Notes under the pieces: model-generated
The model's database searches: none
Told to the model about the DNA's origin: nothing
The model's input: only the letters and a program-made list of their open reading frames with translations
Program-made: the position numbers and the translations under genes
Assembly (NCBI GenBank): GCA_947457615.1
Contig: CANGWK010000002.1
Coordinates: 62,001 to 126,000, forward strand
From: Flavobacteriaceae bacterium
GTDB taxonomy: Bacteria; Bacteroidota; Bacteroidia; Flavobacteriales; Flavobacteriaceae
Direction: 5' to 3'
DNA length: 64,000 nucleotides
Shown: positions 1 through 7,758 of the stretch, piece after piece
How the letters are laid out: each line of letters begins with the position of its first letter
Position numbering within the stretch: the stretch's first letter is position 1

Positions 1-795
1 ATTCCATGCTTGATACGTTTTTTCTTTTCCGCCAAAAGCAAGGAATTTTATTGCTGTAGTTTTTTTACTATAATTAATATTAAAAAAGTAGCCAAACATA
101 TTTGATGAAGCTCTGTCTATATAACCATTAGAAGCAATTTCTGAAATTCTTCCATTGATTTCAAAATTATTATGTAAACCAGTACCAAATGCTAAAGTGT
201 GTTTTCTAGTAGCGTAACTACCTGCTGAATTTGAGATTTCTGCATACGCTTTTTCTTGAATAGATTTAGTCTGCAAATTCATACTAGCGCCAAAAGCGCC
301 AGCGCCATTTGTTGAAGTTCCAACCCCACGTTGCAATTGAATACTTTCTAATGAAGAAGCAAAATCGGGTAAATCTACAAAATAAGAACCTTGGCTTTCA
401 CTATCATTAAAAGGAACCCCGTTCAGCGTGACGTTAACTCTTGATCCATCGGCACCTCTCACACGCATATAGGTATAGCCCACACCGTTTCCTGCATCTG
501 AAGAAGTAACAACAGAGGGCAAATAATTTAGTAAAATTGGAATGTCTTGCCCTAAATTTCTGGGAGCTATTTCTTCCTTATTTACATTGGAAAAAGTAAC
601 AGGATTTTTTTTGTTGGCTCTTATTGCCGAAACAAAAACTTCCTCTAGTTGGGTAACTTTGGTACTGTCTTTGGGTTTTTCTTGTGAGAAAGAAAGAAAA
701 GAAAATAGAGAAAAGAGAATTGATAATAGACTTAATAGTTTAAATCTTTGTGCATTTTTGCCTTTGCGGCAAAGTTTTTTGAATAAAATTTCCAT
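1..795 (-). CDS. TonB-dependent outer-membrane receptor, N-terminal part (TPP-regulated, probable thiamine receptor)
   Basis: Reading leftward from an ATG at 795 gives 265 uninterrupted residues before the window ends, so the gene is partial at its 3' end. A basic start and a hydrophobic stretch (about residues 20-37, ending FLSFSQE) form a signal peptide. A plug domain follows: QLEEVFVSAIRANK, then YTYMRVRGADGSRVNVTLNGVP and the RGVGTSTNGAGAFG motif typical of TonB receptor plugs, then the first barrel strands. A TPP riboswitch lies just upstream, so the likely ligand is thiamine or a precursor; that is inference from regulation, as TPP-controlled TonB receptors are known in Bacteroidota. 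The ATG chosen is the only in-frame one before the signal peptide. Its first codons overlap a repeat-like stretch. Confidence 0.9.
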   Translation of the reverse strand, partial: MEILFKKLCRKGKNAQRFKLLSLLSILFSLFSFLSFSQEKPKDSTKVTQLEEVFVSAIRANKKNPVTFSNVNKEEIAPRNLGQDIPILLNYLPSVVTSSDAGNGVGYTYMRVRGADGSRVNVTLNGVPFNDSESQGSYFVDLPDFASSLESIQLQRGVGTSTNGAGAFGASMNLQTKSIQEKAYAEISNSAGSYATRKHTLAFGTGLHNNFEINGRISEIASNGYIDRASSNMFGYFFNINYSKKTTAIKFLAFGGKEKTYQAWN

Positions 796-892
796 TCGTA
801 AAATTAGTTTACGAATAAAAAGAGGTAATTATTCTTGTTATAAATAAAATGTTGTTTACTATGACTTTATGTAGCGTGCACACTATGTTTGT

Positions 893-972
893 CATTTTTC
901 CCTTAGCAGCATTACCTGCTCAGGTTCATTGGGTATAATCTCAGCTCGTTATTTAGAGCACCCCTTTTGAGA
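893..972 (-). promoter_or_regulatory. TPP (thiamine pyrophosphate) riboswitch
   Basis: The reverse strand reads GGGGTGCTC, then GAGCTGAGATTATACCC, then GAACCTGAGCAGGTAATGC and CTAAGGGAA in order. These are the conserved THI-box segments: the CUGAGA and ACCC pyrimidine-sensing region and the GAACCUGA...UAAUGC pyrophosphate-sensing region. It lies about 100 bases before the ATG of the TonB receptor and just after a good promoter, so it should switch that receptor off when TPP is plentiful. Confidence 0.96.
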
Positions 973-977
973 CAGTA

Positions 978-1007
978 CAAATATAGAAAAAGTATTACAA
1001 AAATCAA
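978..1007 (-). promoter_or_regulatory. Promoter of the TPP riboswitch / TonB receptor transcript
   Basis: On the reverse strand a TTG (1007-1005) is followed after exactly 19 bp by TATATTTG (985-978), matching the Bacteroidota -33 TTG / -7 TAnnTTTG pattern. The predicted start is about 972, where the riboswitch begins. The -33 box lies inside a copy of the repeat that also forms the upstream arfB terminator. Confidence 0.7.
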
Positions 1008-1018
1008 TTACAATGTCA

Positions 1019-1070
1019 AAAAATCAATTGCAATGTTGAAATTTGAATTTTGACATTGCAATTGATTTTT
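1019..1070 (-). terminator. Hairpin terminator after arfB
   Basis: An 18-bp perfect stem (1019-1036 with 1053-1070) surrounds a 16-base loop, followed on the reverse strand by TTTTTT. It begins 13 bases past the arfB stop. A third, direct copy of the arm (one mismatch) lies at about 999-1015. Confidence 0.75.
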
Positions 1071-1082
1071 ATAATTAATTCT

Positions 1083-1487
1083 TTAATGCTCCGGTTTTCT
1101 TCGATTCTGTTTAATAGTAGACATTACTGATTTATTTTTCAATCGTTTTTCTATAACTGACCTTGGTATTTTGGTTGGTTTTCTTTTTTTAGGAACTACC
1201 AATGATTTTGTAATTAAATCGAGGAAGCGTTTAACAACAATTTCTTTGTTTTTGAGTTGACTTCGGTCTTCATCACAATTAATAATTAAAATGTTTTCCA
1301 AAGTTAATTTAGATTTTAACTTGATAGAAAGCAATTCTTTTTCTTCTTCAGAAAGTGCATGGGAAGCAATCAAATCAAATGTCAACACTACCTTAGAGGA
1401 TACTTTATTCACATTTTGACCTCCTGCACCAGAACTTCTTACGGCTTTAAATGATAGTTCGGTTATGATTTTTTCTTTATTCATCAA
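1083..1487 (-). CDS. arfB: Alternative ribosome-rescue factor ArfB (peptidyl-tRNA hydrolase)
   Basis: This is a 134-residue, codon-independent peptidyl-tRNA hydrolase that frees stalled ribosomes. The catalytic GGQ is at residues 22-24 in the context SSGAGGQNVNKVSSKV, and the C-terminal tail (about 100-134) is rich in Lys and Arg, as needed to enter the empty mRNA channel. The length matches ArfB/YaeJ and is far too short for a full release factor. The start overlaps the end of the upstream kinase-DUF4301 gene by 11 bases, so the two are probably co-transcribed and translationally coupled. A strong hairpin follows the stop. Confidence 0.93.
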   Translation of the reverse strand: MMNKEKIITELSFKAVRSSGAGGQNVNKVSSKVVLTFDLIASHALSEEEKELLSIKLKSKLTLENILIINCDEDRSQLKNKEIVVKRFLDLITKSLVVPKKRKPTKIPRSVIEKRLKNKSVMSTIKQNRRKPEH

Positions 1488-3588
1488 CTGGTTGATGTGC
1501 TGGTTTTAAAAGGTCATTCACAGTTTTCACCGGATTGAAAGTAATCAAAGGCACTTCCACAAAAACAGTCAGCCATTTAGCCATAGAACCGTTCCAAAGT
1601 CCAGGTAATTCGAAAGCTTTTAAAGGTTTTCCGTTTTTGTTTTTATCTACAATAAAGCCAGTATTTTTATCCACAAATTGTTTCAAATCAAAAAGTTGTC
1701 CTTTATAATTTTTAATACCGCACACTAAATCTACTGGATTAAAATGGGTAGCTTTTTTTAGAATATTAATTTGGCCTTCATCTATTTGCGAAGCTTCGAT
1801 TATTTGTAGAAATATATTCCCTTTAGAATCTCTTACCCAAAATGGTCCTCCACCTGGTTCGCCTTCATTTTTCACCATCCCGCAAACTCGAATTGGACGG
1901 TTTAAAATATTTTGAAGATATTCTATTTTGCTTTCTTTGGTGTATTTAGAAAAATCATCTGTCACAGTAATGTTCAATTTTTCAAATAAGAAATTTACCA
2001 TTTCATTAAGGTTTTCATCTGCAACTAAATCACTATCCAAAAGGTGTAAATAATTAAAAACACCTTCTTGAATCTGAATCAAAATACCAGCCAATGCTTT
2101 TTTATATAAAGCAATATCTTCAATATGATTCTGAATTACATTGTCTATGTTTTTTATATAAACAACATCCGCATCCAAGTTATTTAGATTTTCAATTAAT
2201 GCACCATGCCCACCAGGTCTAAAAAGTAATTGCCCATTTTCATCACGAAAGGGATTCCCTTCTAAATCAACAGCAACAACATCGGTAGCTTTAACTTGGT
2301 AGGAATAATTTACAAAAATTGAAATGTTATTTTGAAATTCCAATTTACTTTTTATCTCTTTTACTATGTATTCAAAATCGGTTTGGTGCTCTTCGGAAAC
2401 GGTAAAATGCAAATGCGATTCATTGCTAGAAGTAGCATACCAAATACATTCATTAATATGTTCTTCAATTGCAGTAGCAATGCGATCATTGTATTTGTGA
2501 AAAGGTAAAATACCCTTTGGTTTTCCAGCAAAATTATAATGATTTGGAGACAACATTGCTTCAATAAAAGCATAATCTTTGACGTCTTTGCTTGCATTAT
2601 CATAATCAGAAACAAGAGTTTTTGTTGTTTCTAATACGTCATAATAAAATGCAAATTTATCTTTTGCAACTAGAAAAAGTGCTAGATTTTTATCTTTTAT
2701 TCTGTTAATGTAGGCATTTATAGATTCTTCGTTGGGTTTGTAACCATTTACAAATTCACTCAAAAACTTAAACATTCTACTTGCTGCACCTGATGCAGGT
2801 ACAAATTTTTTAAGTTTTAAATTTTTCTTTTTTTCGTCAAAATAAGTAGCTTGGTAAATTGCTTCTTCCCGAGAGAGGGAGGTAATGCCATCATTAAGAA
2901 TTGCCGGTCTATCTAAGTTAATCTTTGGAAGACCATTTCGTACAATTTGAAATTGATATTCTAAAGTTTCAATATTGATATTTCTTTTAAATATTTCTAT
3001 AAAATCATGAGAATTAAATCCTAATTTTTTTGATTTAGTTACGTCTTTTATAACTTGAATTGCTTTATTCAAACGTTCTTCTTTGTTACCGGATAATTTA
3101 ATATAAGGTTTTTTATTTTTTATTAATTCTTGTTCAAAAATTACTAATGTTTCTTGTCGATTATGCGGTTTATCTCGCAAATCATCTTTTTCCCATGGGA
3201 CATCTACATCTGTTAAAAAAATTAAATCATAAATATGGTTTTGAGCAGCAGCAACAAGCAGAGGATCAGAAAAACCATAATAAATATCAGAAAACACTTT
3301 GGTTGCTAATAAATTTGTATCACAAAAAAGATAGTGATTTGCTTTAGAAAGTGCCTCATTTTCAAGTTGAGTTTGACCAATTGCAATGGGTAATAAATCT
3401 TCAAGTTGGCAAATTTGCTTGGTGGCATCCCACTTTTCTTGAAGATAATTTCGTGCAAATTCAGGTACCCAAAGAGTTTCAAATTCAACTGCTAATTGCA
3501 TTGCCAAAGTCGTTTTCCCAGTAGATTCAGGACCGTAGAAAGCAATTTTAATTATTTCTGTAGGTTGTTGTCTAAGATTTTCTTCCAT
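1477..3588 (-). CDS. NadR-like kinase domain fused to DUF4301
   Basis: A 703-residue protein with two parts. Residues about 12-185 are a P-loop kinase: Walker A GPESTGKTT at 19-27, then WVPEFARNYL and FCDTNLLATKVFSD, resembling the ribosylnicotinamide kinase domain of NadR. From about residue 190 to the end it matches what I recall of DUF4301, a Bacteroidota family of unknown function (NGLPKINLDRPAILNDGI, VPASGAASRMFK, FRPGGHGALIENLN, RPIRVCGMVKNEGEPGGGPF). The first part probably phosphorylates a vitamin imported by the adjacent PnuC-type carrier (nicotinamide riboside or thiamine). The start overlaps that gene by 37 bases. In my recollection the two domains are usually separate neighbouring genes, so the fusion is notable. 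No frameshift or stop is seen at the junction. Confidence 0.85.
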   Translation of the reverse strand: MEENLRQQPTEIIKIAFYGPESTGKTTLAMQLAVEFETLWVPEFARNYLQEKWDATKQICQLEDLLPIAIGQTQLENEALSKANHYLFCDTNLLATKVFSDIYYGFSDPLLVAAAQNHIYDLIFLTDVDVPWEKDDLRDKPHNRQETLVIFEQELIKNKKPYIKLSGNKEERLNKAIQVIKDVTKSKKLGFNSHDFIEIFKRNINIETLEYQFQIVRNGLPKINLDRPAILNDGITSLSREEAIYQATYFDEKKKNLKLKKFVPASGAASRMFKFLSEFVNGYKPNEESINAYINRIKDKNLALFLVAKDKFAFYYDVLETTKTLVSDYDNASKDVKDYAFIEAMLSPNHYNFAGKPKGILPFHKYNDRIATAIEEHINECIWYATSSNESHLHFTVSEEHQTDFEYIVKEIKSKLEFQNNISIFVNYSYQVKATDVVAVDLEGNPFRDENGQLLFRPGGHGALIENLNNLDADVVYIKNIDNVIQNHIEDIALYKKALAGILIQIQEGVFNYLHLLDSDLVADENLNEMVNFLFEKLNITVTDDFSKYTKESKIEYLQNILNRPIRVCGMVKNEGEPGGGPFWVRDSKGNIFLQIIEASQIDEGQINILKKATHFNPVDLVCGIKNYKGQLFDLKQFVDKNTGFIVDKNKNGKPLKAFELPGLWNGSMAKWLTVFVEVPLITFNPVKTVNDLLKPAHQPVDE

Positions 3589-4169
3589 TCTAAATATGCT
3601 AAAACAGCTAAAATTGTAAAAATTAAATATTGCAAAGATAACATTCCTAGACCTCTATAGGCAAATAACGGAACCGCTATTATATCGCCTATTATCCACA
3701 AGGTCCAGTTTTCAATTTTTTTTAACGCCATGTACCACATGCCCGTAAAAAATATTCCAGAGGTAAAAATATCAATATAATTAGGAATTTCAAGGGGATA
3801 ATGGAAAAATTTATAAACTAAATAGGTAATCCCCATAGTCATAAAAAACAATACTATGCCTAATTTTTTTTCTCTGGACGTAGTTCTAGTAATTGCTAAT
3901 TCGGTCTTTCTAGCACTAGAAGACCATTTATACCAACCATAAATACTCATTAAAGAATAATAAAAATTCATAGTCATATCTCCAAAATAACTAGCTTGAT
4001 ACAATAAATAAACCGTAATTATCGTAGAAATTAAACCTGTTGGGTACACCCAAATGTTCTCTTTTTTGGCACAAAAAACACTCAGGATTCCAAAGACAAA
4101 AGCCAAAAACTCCAAAGTAATTTGAAGTAAAGAAGCGGATTTATATTGCGAAAGAAAGAAATCTATCAA
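3552..4169 (-). CDS. pnuC: PnuC-family vitamin transporter (nicotinamide riboside or thiamine)
   Basis: A 205-residue inner-membrane protein with about seven hydrophobic segments and PnuC-family signatures: NIWVYPTGLIST, YYSLMSIYGWYKW and ENWTLWIIGDIIAVPLFAYRG. PnuC proteins move a vitamin down its gradient while a cytoplasmic kinase traps it. The next gene downstream, overlapping by 37 bases, encodes such a kinase domain, which fits. The family includes nicotinamide riboside (PnuC) and thiamine (PnuT) carriers. The TPP-controlled receptor 2.7 kb away favours thiamine, the NadR-like kinase favours nicotinamide riboside; sequence alone does not decide. Confidence 0.88.
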   Translation of the reverse strand: MIDFFLSQYKSASLLQITLEFLAFVFGILSVFCAKKENIWVYPTGLISTIITVYLLYQASYFGDMTMNFYYSLMSIYGWYKWSSSARKTELAITRTTSREKKLGIVLFFMTMGITYLVYKFFHYPLEIPNYIDIFTSGIFFTGMWYMALKKIENWTLWIIGDIIAVPLFAYRGLGMLSLQYLIFTILAVLAYLEWKKILDNNLQK

Positions 4170-4171
4170 AA

Positions 4172-4240
4172 TGGTGTTGGGTTCTAGGTTTTAGGTACTG
4201 GGTGTTGGGTTTTAGATACTGGGTGTTGGGCTTTAGGTTC
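4172..4240. repeat. Short tandem repeat in intergenic gap
   Basis: About three degenerate units built on TGGGTGTTGGGTTTTAGGTAC, 21-28 bases each, fill the whole gap between the prenylglyceryl phosphate synthase stop and pnuC. A similar G/T-rich phrase occurs at about 58520-58555. It is G-rich on the forward strand in an AT-rich genome. Confidence 0.8.
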
Positions 4241-4954
4241 TTAGTCGAAAAAATTACTATCGTTTTCAAATGCCGTTCCAATTACTACCATATCTGCTCC
4301 AGCATTAAAAGCATCTCCAATTTCTTTTTTGGAGCGTATACCTCCACCAACAATAACTGGAATTTGAATGTTTTGAGAAACCAAGGTAATCATTTCTGAT
4401 GGAACTGCTAGTTTTGCACCACTACCCGCTTCGAGATAGACTAATTTATTACCTAAATATTCACCTGCTTGAGCCGTTTGTAAAACAAAATCTAAATTAT
4501 TTCTGTCTAATGGTTTTGTCTTGCTAACTCGTTCTACCGCGGTTTCACTGCCACTTTCTATCAAAATATAAGCTGTTGAAATGACTTCTAAATCCGTCTT
4601 TTTTAGAATTGGAACAGCATTTATTTGATGTTCAATTAAATAATCGGGGTTTCGGCCAGACAGCAAGGATAAAAATAAAATACCATCTGCATTTGCCGAT
4701 ATTTGAGAGGGATTACCTGGGAAAAGTAAAATTGGCAACTCAAATTTCGACTTTAACTCTAAGATTAATTCATCCAAATGGGTGCCTTCAAAAGAACTTC
4801 CGCCAACTAAAATATGTGTTGCTGGTGACGAATTAATTTTTTGACATAAAACCGAAACTTGTCCCATCGACACTTTATCCGGATCAATAAGAATGGCTAA
4901 AAGTTTCTTACTTTCGACTTTTGCAACTAGTATATTATTATAAATAGATTCCAT
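4241..4954 (-). CDS. Geranylgeranylglyceryl / heptaprenylglyceryl phosphate synthase (PcrB family)
   Basis: A 237-residue TIM-barrel prenyltransferase that joins a polyprenyl diphosphate to sn-glycerol-1-phosphate. Family marks include LIDPDK (22-27), ILVGGSSFEGTHLDE, LFPGNPSQIS, YLEAGSGAKLAVPSEM and the phosphate-binding VGGGIRS near the C terminus. Group II enzymes of this family occur in many Bacteroidota; the chain length used and final lipid are not known from sequence. It starts 2 bases after the phosphopantetheinyl transferase gene, so both form one operon. A polyprenyl synthetase that could supply the substrate is encoded about 20 kb away. Confidence 0.9.
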   Translation of the reverse strand: MESIYNNILVAKVESKKLLAILIDPDKVSMGQVSVLCQKINSSPATHILVGGSSFEGTHLDELILELKSKFELPILLFPGNPSQISANADGILFLSLLSGRNPDYLIEHQINAVPILKKTDLEVISTAYILIESGSETAVERVSKTKPLDRNNLDFVLQTAQAGEYLGNKLVYLEAGSGAKLAVPSEMITLVSQNIQIPVIVGGGIRSKKEIGDAFNAGADMVVIGTAFENDSNFFD

Positions 4955-4956
4955 TA

Positions 4957-5583
4957 TTAATTTTCAAATGCACAAACGTAGAAGTAATTTTCTATAGAGT
5001 TAAACAGTATTTTAAAGTCCTCTATATTCGAATTGAATCGTAATTGTACCGTTGTTTTTTTATCTGCCAAATTAAATTCACTTTCAAAAATATGATTCCT
5101 AAAGCTAATCCCTTCTGTATTCTTAATCTTAAAAATACTTTCTTTTATTCCCCAAATAACAGTTGCTTTTTTCATTTTTTCAGATTCAGACAAATTATCC
5201 AAATGAGAAACATCCATAAATCGAGACGAAATTTTGAGAATTTTGTCTTTTACTTGTTCTACATCCAAACCAATGGATTTACTGCTGATTGCAATTGCTG
5301 AAAAAGTATGGGAATGCGAAATAGAAATACACTTTCCATCTATTAAATTAGGTTTGCCATTAGCATCATAATATAAATCGATATCAGAATAACCTAGGTG
5401 CTGCAAAATCATTCTAACTGCCAAAAAACCTTTTTTGTGGCTTTCCGATTTCATCGAATCTACTCTTTTTTGAGAGGAAGTACTTAATTTTACAACACAG
5501 TTTAACTCCTCTAAATCTTCGGTAATTTTCCAAAGATATAGAGTGGCAGTGGCATTTAATATAACTTCTTTATATAAAGGCAT
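4957..5583 (-). CDS. 4'-phosphopantetheinyl transferase, Sfp superfamily
   Basis: A 208-residue enzyme that moves phosphopantetheine from CoA onto a carrier-protein serine. The two family signatures are present: GLDVEQ (105-110, the Mg-binding acidic pair) and WGIKESIFK (144-152), preceded by ISISHSHTFSAIAI with the conserved SH. The length is typical of the stand-alone Sfp group rather than the shorter AcpS. No polyketide or peptide synthetase is nearby, so it may serve fatty-acid or aryl-polyene/flexirubin carriers; that is inference. It is the first gene of a two-gene operon. Confidence 0.9.
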   Translation of the reverse strand: MPLYKEVILNATATLYLWKITEDLEELNCVVKLSTSSQKRVDSMKSESHKKGFLAVRMILQHLGYSDIDLYYDANGKPNLIDGKCISISHSHTFSAIAISSKSIGLDVEQVKDKILKISSRFMDVSHLDNLSESEKMKKATVIWGIKESIFKIKNTEGISFRNHIFESEFNLADKKTTVQLRFNSNIEDFKILFNSIENYFYVCAFEN

Positions 5584-5669
5584 TTAGTATTTTATTGTTT
5601 TACAGAGGCTTAAGAACTTAAACATTTCATAAATTTCAAAATAAATTATTAAAATCGAAACCTATGTTG

Positions 5670-5677
5670 TAATTTTG
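5670..5677 (+). promoter_or_regulatory. -7 promoter box upstream of ahcY
   Basis: TAATTTTG fits the Bacteroidota TAnnTTTG box, about 32 bases before the ahcY ATG. No TTG at the expected -33 spacing was seen. Confidence 0.5.
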
Positions 5678-5709
5678 CACCCAAATTAAAAAACAAATAT
5701 ACATAATAG

Positions 5710-7026
5710 ATGAGTACACAAACATTACCTTATGTAGCTTTTAAAGTGAAAGACATTTCGCTTGCAGCTTGGGGAAGAAAAGAAATTGAATTGGCTGAAG
5801 CAGAAATGCCAGGTTTAATGGCTTTAAGAGCAGAATATAAAAACGAACAACCTCTTGCAGGTGCTCGTATTGCAGGGTGTTTACACATGACCATTCAAAC
5901 TGCTGTTTTAATTGAAACTTTAATTGCTCTTGGTGCAGAAGTTACTTGGTCTTCTTGTAATATTTTCTCTACTCAAGATCAAGCTGCTGCTGCTATTGCT
6001 GCTGCTGGAATTCAAGTTTATGCTTGGAAAGGTTTAAATGAGCCTGATTTTGATTGGTGTATTGAGCAAACTTTATTCTTTGGTGAAGACAGAAAACCAT
6101 TGAACATGATTTTGGATGATGGTGGAGATTTAACCAATATGGTTATTGATCGTTACCCACATTTAGTAGCTGGAATTAAAGGTTTATCAGAAGAAACTAC
6201 AACAGGAGTTCATAGATTATACGAAAGAGTAAAAGCGGGAACGTTACCAATGCCTGCAATTAATGTTAATGACTCGGTTACTAAATCAAAATTTGACAAT
6301 AAATACGGTTGTAAAGAATCGGCTGTAGATGCAGTTCGTAGAGCTACCGATTTAATGTTGGCTGGGAAAAGAGTGATCGTTTGTGGTTATGGTGATGTTG
6401 GAAAAGGAACTGCAGCTTCTTTTAGAGGTGCTGGATCTATTGTAACAGTAACTGAAATTGATCCTATTTGTGCGCTTCAAGCTGCAATGGACGGATTTGA
6501 GGTTAAAAAATTAGACACTGTTATTGGAACTGCCGATATTATTATAACATCTACTGGGAATAAAGATATCGTTTTAGGTTCTCATTTTGAAAAAATGAAA
6601 GACAAAACCGTTGTTTGTAACATCGGTCACTTTGATAACGAAATAGACATGGCTTGGTTGAATGGAAAATACGGTCATACTAAAAATGAAGTTAAACCTC
6701 AAGTGGATATTTACAACGTAAACGGGAATGATATCATCATCTTGGCTGAAGGTCGTTTAGTAAACTTAGGTTGTGCTACAGGTCACCCTAGTTTTGTAAT
6801 GAGTAACTCTTTTACAAACCAAACTTTAGCTCAAATTGAGTTATGGAAAAATAGTGCTAATTACAACAATGAAGTTTATATGTTGCCAAAACATTTAGAT
6901 GAAAAAGTGGCAATGTTGCACTTAGCAAAATTAGGTGTTGAATTGGAAACTTTACGTAAAGATCAAGCAGATTATATTGGTGTTGAGGTTGAAGGACCTT
7001 TCAAACCAGAATATTACAGATACTAG
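5710..7026 (+). CDS. ahcY: Adenosylhomocysteinase
   Basis: A 438-residue cytoplasmic NAD-dependent enzyme that splits S-adenosylhomocysteine into adenosine and homocysteine, recycling the product of methyltransferases. Visible marks: [16 protein letters not shown] near the N terminus, [15 protein letters not shown] (about 81-95), DDGGDLT, the NAD-binding GYGDVGKG at 226-233, [10 protein letters not shown], and the conserved C-terminal PFKPEYYRY. It is well conserved and full length. It appears to be transcribed alone from a TAnnTTTG promoter, with a modest hairpin 80 bases after the stop. Confidence 0.98.
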   Translation: MSTQTLPYVAFKVKDISLAAWGRKEIELAEAEMPGLMALRAEYKNEQPLAGARIAGCLHMTIQTAVLIETLIALGAEVTWSSCNIFSTQDQAAAAIAAAGIQVYAWKGLNEPDFDWCIEQTLFFGEDRKPLNMILDDGGDLTNMVIDRYPHLVAGIKGLSEETTTGVHRLYERVKAGTLPMPAINVNDSVTKSKFDNKYGCKESAVDAVRRATDLMLAGKRVIVCGYGDVGKGTAASFRGAGSIVTVTEIDPICALQAAMDGFEVKKLDTVIGTADIIITSTGNKDIVLGSHFEKMKDKTVVCNIGHFDNEIDMAWLNGKYGHTKNEVKPQVDIYNVNGNDIIILAEGRLVNLGCATGHPSFVMSNSFTNQTLAQIELWKNSANYNNEVYMLPKHLDEKVAMLHLAKLGVELETLRKDQADYIGVEVEGPFKPEYYRY

Positions 7027-7102
7027 AAAAATACGAGGTGTGAAATATGAGGGACAAAATAAAAAGTTCAAAGTATTAAATACAAAGAAGTATAATAAAT
7101 CT

Positions 7103-7135
7103 AAACCCTTGCTGCAAAGTGAGGGTTTTGTTTTA
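7103..7135 (+). terminator. Weak hairpin terminator after ahcY
   Basis: AAACCCT (7103-7109) pairs with AGGGTTT (7122-7128), followed by a T-rich run. The short stem makes it a modest call. Confidence 0.5.
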
Positions 7136-7150
7136 AAAAACCAAATCTAA

Positions 7151-7696
7151 ATGATGAAAACAATTCTAATCTTATTGCTGTTTTTATTGATTTCCTGCAG
7201 TATTCAAGGACTTACTAATGATTATGAGAAACTTAATCCGATAGAGAAATCTAAAATCATTACCCTTAAAAAATTTGAAAATTTAAGCCAGGACACAATC
7301 TACAAAATTAATGCGCTGCAATTAAAAGAAGAATTATTAAAATACGATACTGCAATGGTGTATGAGTTTACCAATTGTTGCACTTCGGAATATTGCAGAC
7401 CTTTAAAAGTATATGAAAATTATGCCAAAAGACACCATTACAAATTATTTTTGGTGATGAATGGCTTTGCTAATTTAGATAAAACTAAAAGTCAAACGTT
7501 CGTCTCACCTATTTTTGCAATAGATGGCGATTATTATAAAAAAAGTTTTAGAGGAGTTTATACACGTTATTTTGAAAATGAATTAACAGGAAAACCTCTT
7601 AAATCAAAAGATAGAGAATGGGCAGGAGATATTTTTATTTTCGAGCATGGCAAGTATTTAAAAACATTAAAAGATTTACCAAAAGAAGTATATTAA
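7151..7696 (+). CDS. Putative lipoprotein of unknown function
   Basis: A 181-residue protein starting with a lipoprotein signal: a hydrophobic run ILILLLFLLI followed by the lipobox-like ISCS, with the acylated Cys near residue 16. The mature part has a CCTSEYC cysteine cluster near residue 75 and ends in charged segments. I do not recognise a family; the sequence YEFTNCCTSEYCRP recalls a thioredoxin-fold active-site region but is not a clear CxxC. It follows ahcY on the same strand after a likely terminator and is closed by a strong hairpin, so it may be transcribed alone. Confidence 0.7.
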   Translation: MMKTILILLLFLLISCSIQGLTNDYEKLNPIEKSKIITLKKFENLSQDTIYKINALQLKEELLKYDTAMVYEFTNCCTSEYCRPLKVYENYAKRHHYKLFLVMNGFANLDKTKSQTFVSPIFAIDGDYYKKSFRGVYTRYFENELTGKPLKSKDREWAGDIFIFEHGKYLKTLKDLPKEVY

Positions 7697-7706
7697 TTGC
7701 AAAAGA

Positions 7707-7739
7707 AAATCCCCGAATTTCTATGAATTCGGGGATTTT
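7707..7739. terminator. Bidirectional hairpin terminator
   Basis: AAAATCCCCGAATT and AATTCGGGGATTTT pair around a 5-base loop. A-runs on one side and T-runs on the other allow it to serve both converging genes. Confidence 0.85.
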
Positions 7740-7758
7740 AATTTAGTCAAGAAACAAC

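Noticed and set aside
542..847. Forward-strand open frame of 101 codons
   Set aside because: It lies antisense to the TonB receptor start and is low complexity; the reverse strand encodes a clear signal peptide and plug domain.
3588..4399. Forward frames antisense to pnuC and the prenylglyceryl phosphate synthase
   Set aside because: They lack signal, motif or leader and run through the tandem repeat; the reverse genes are unmistakable.
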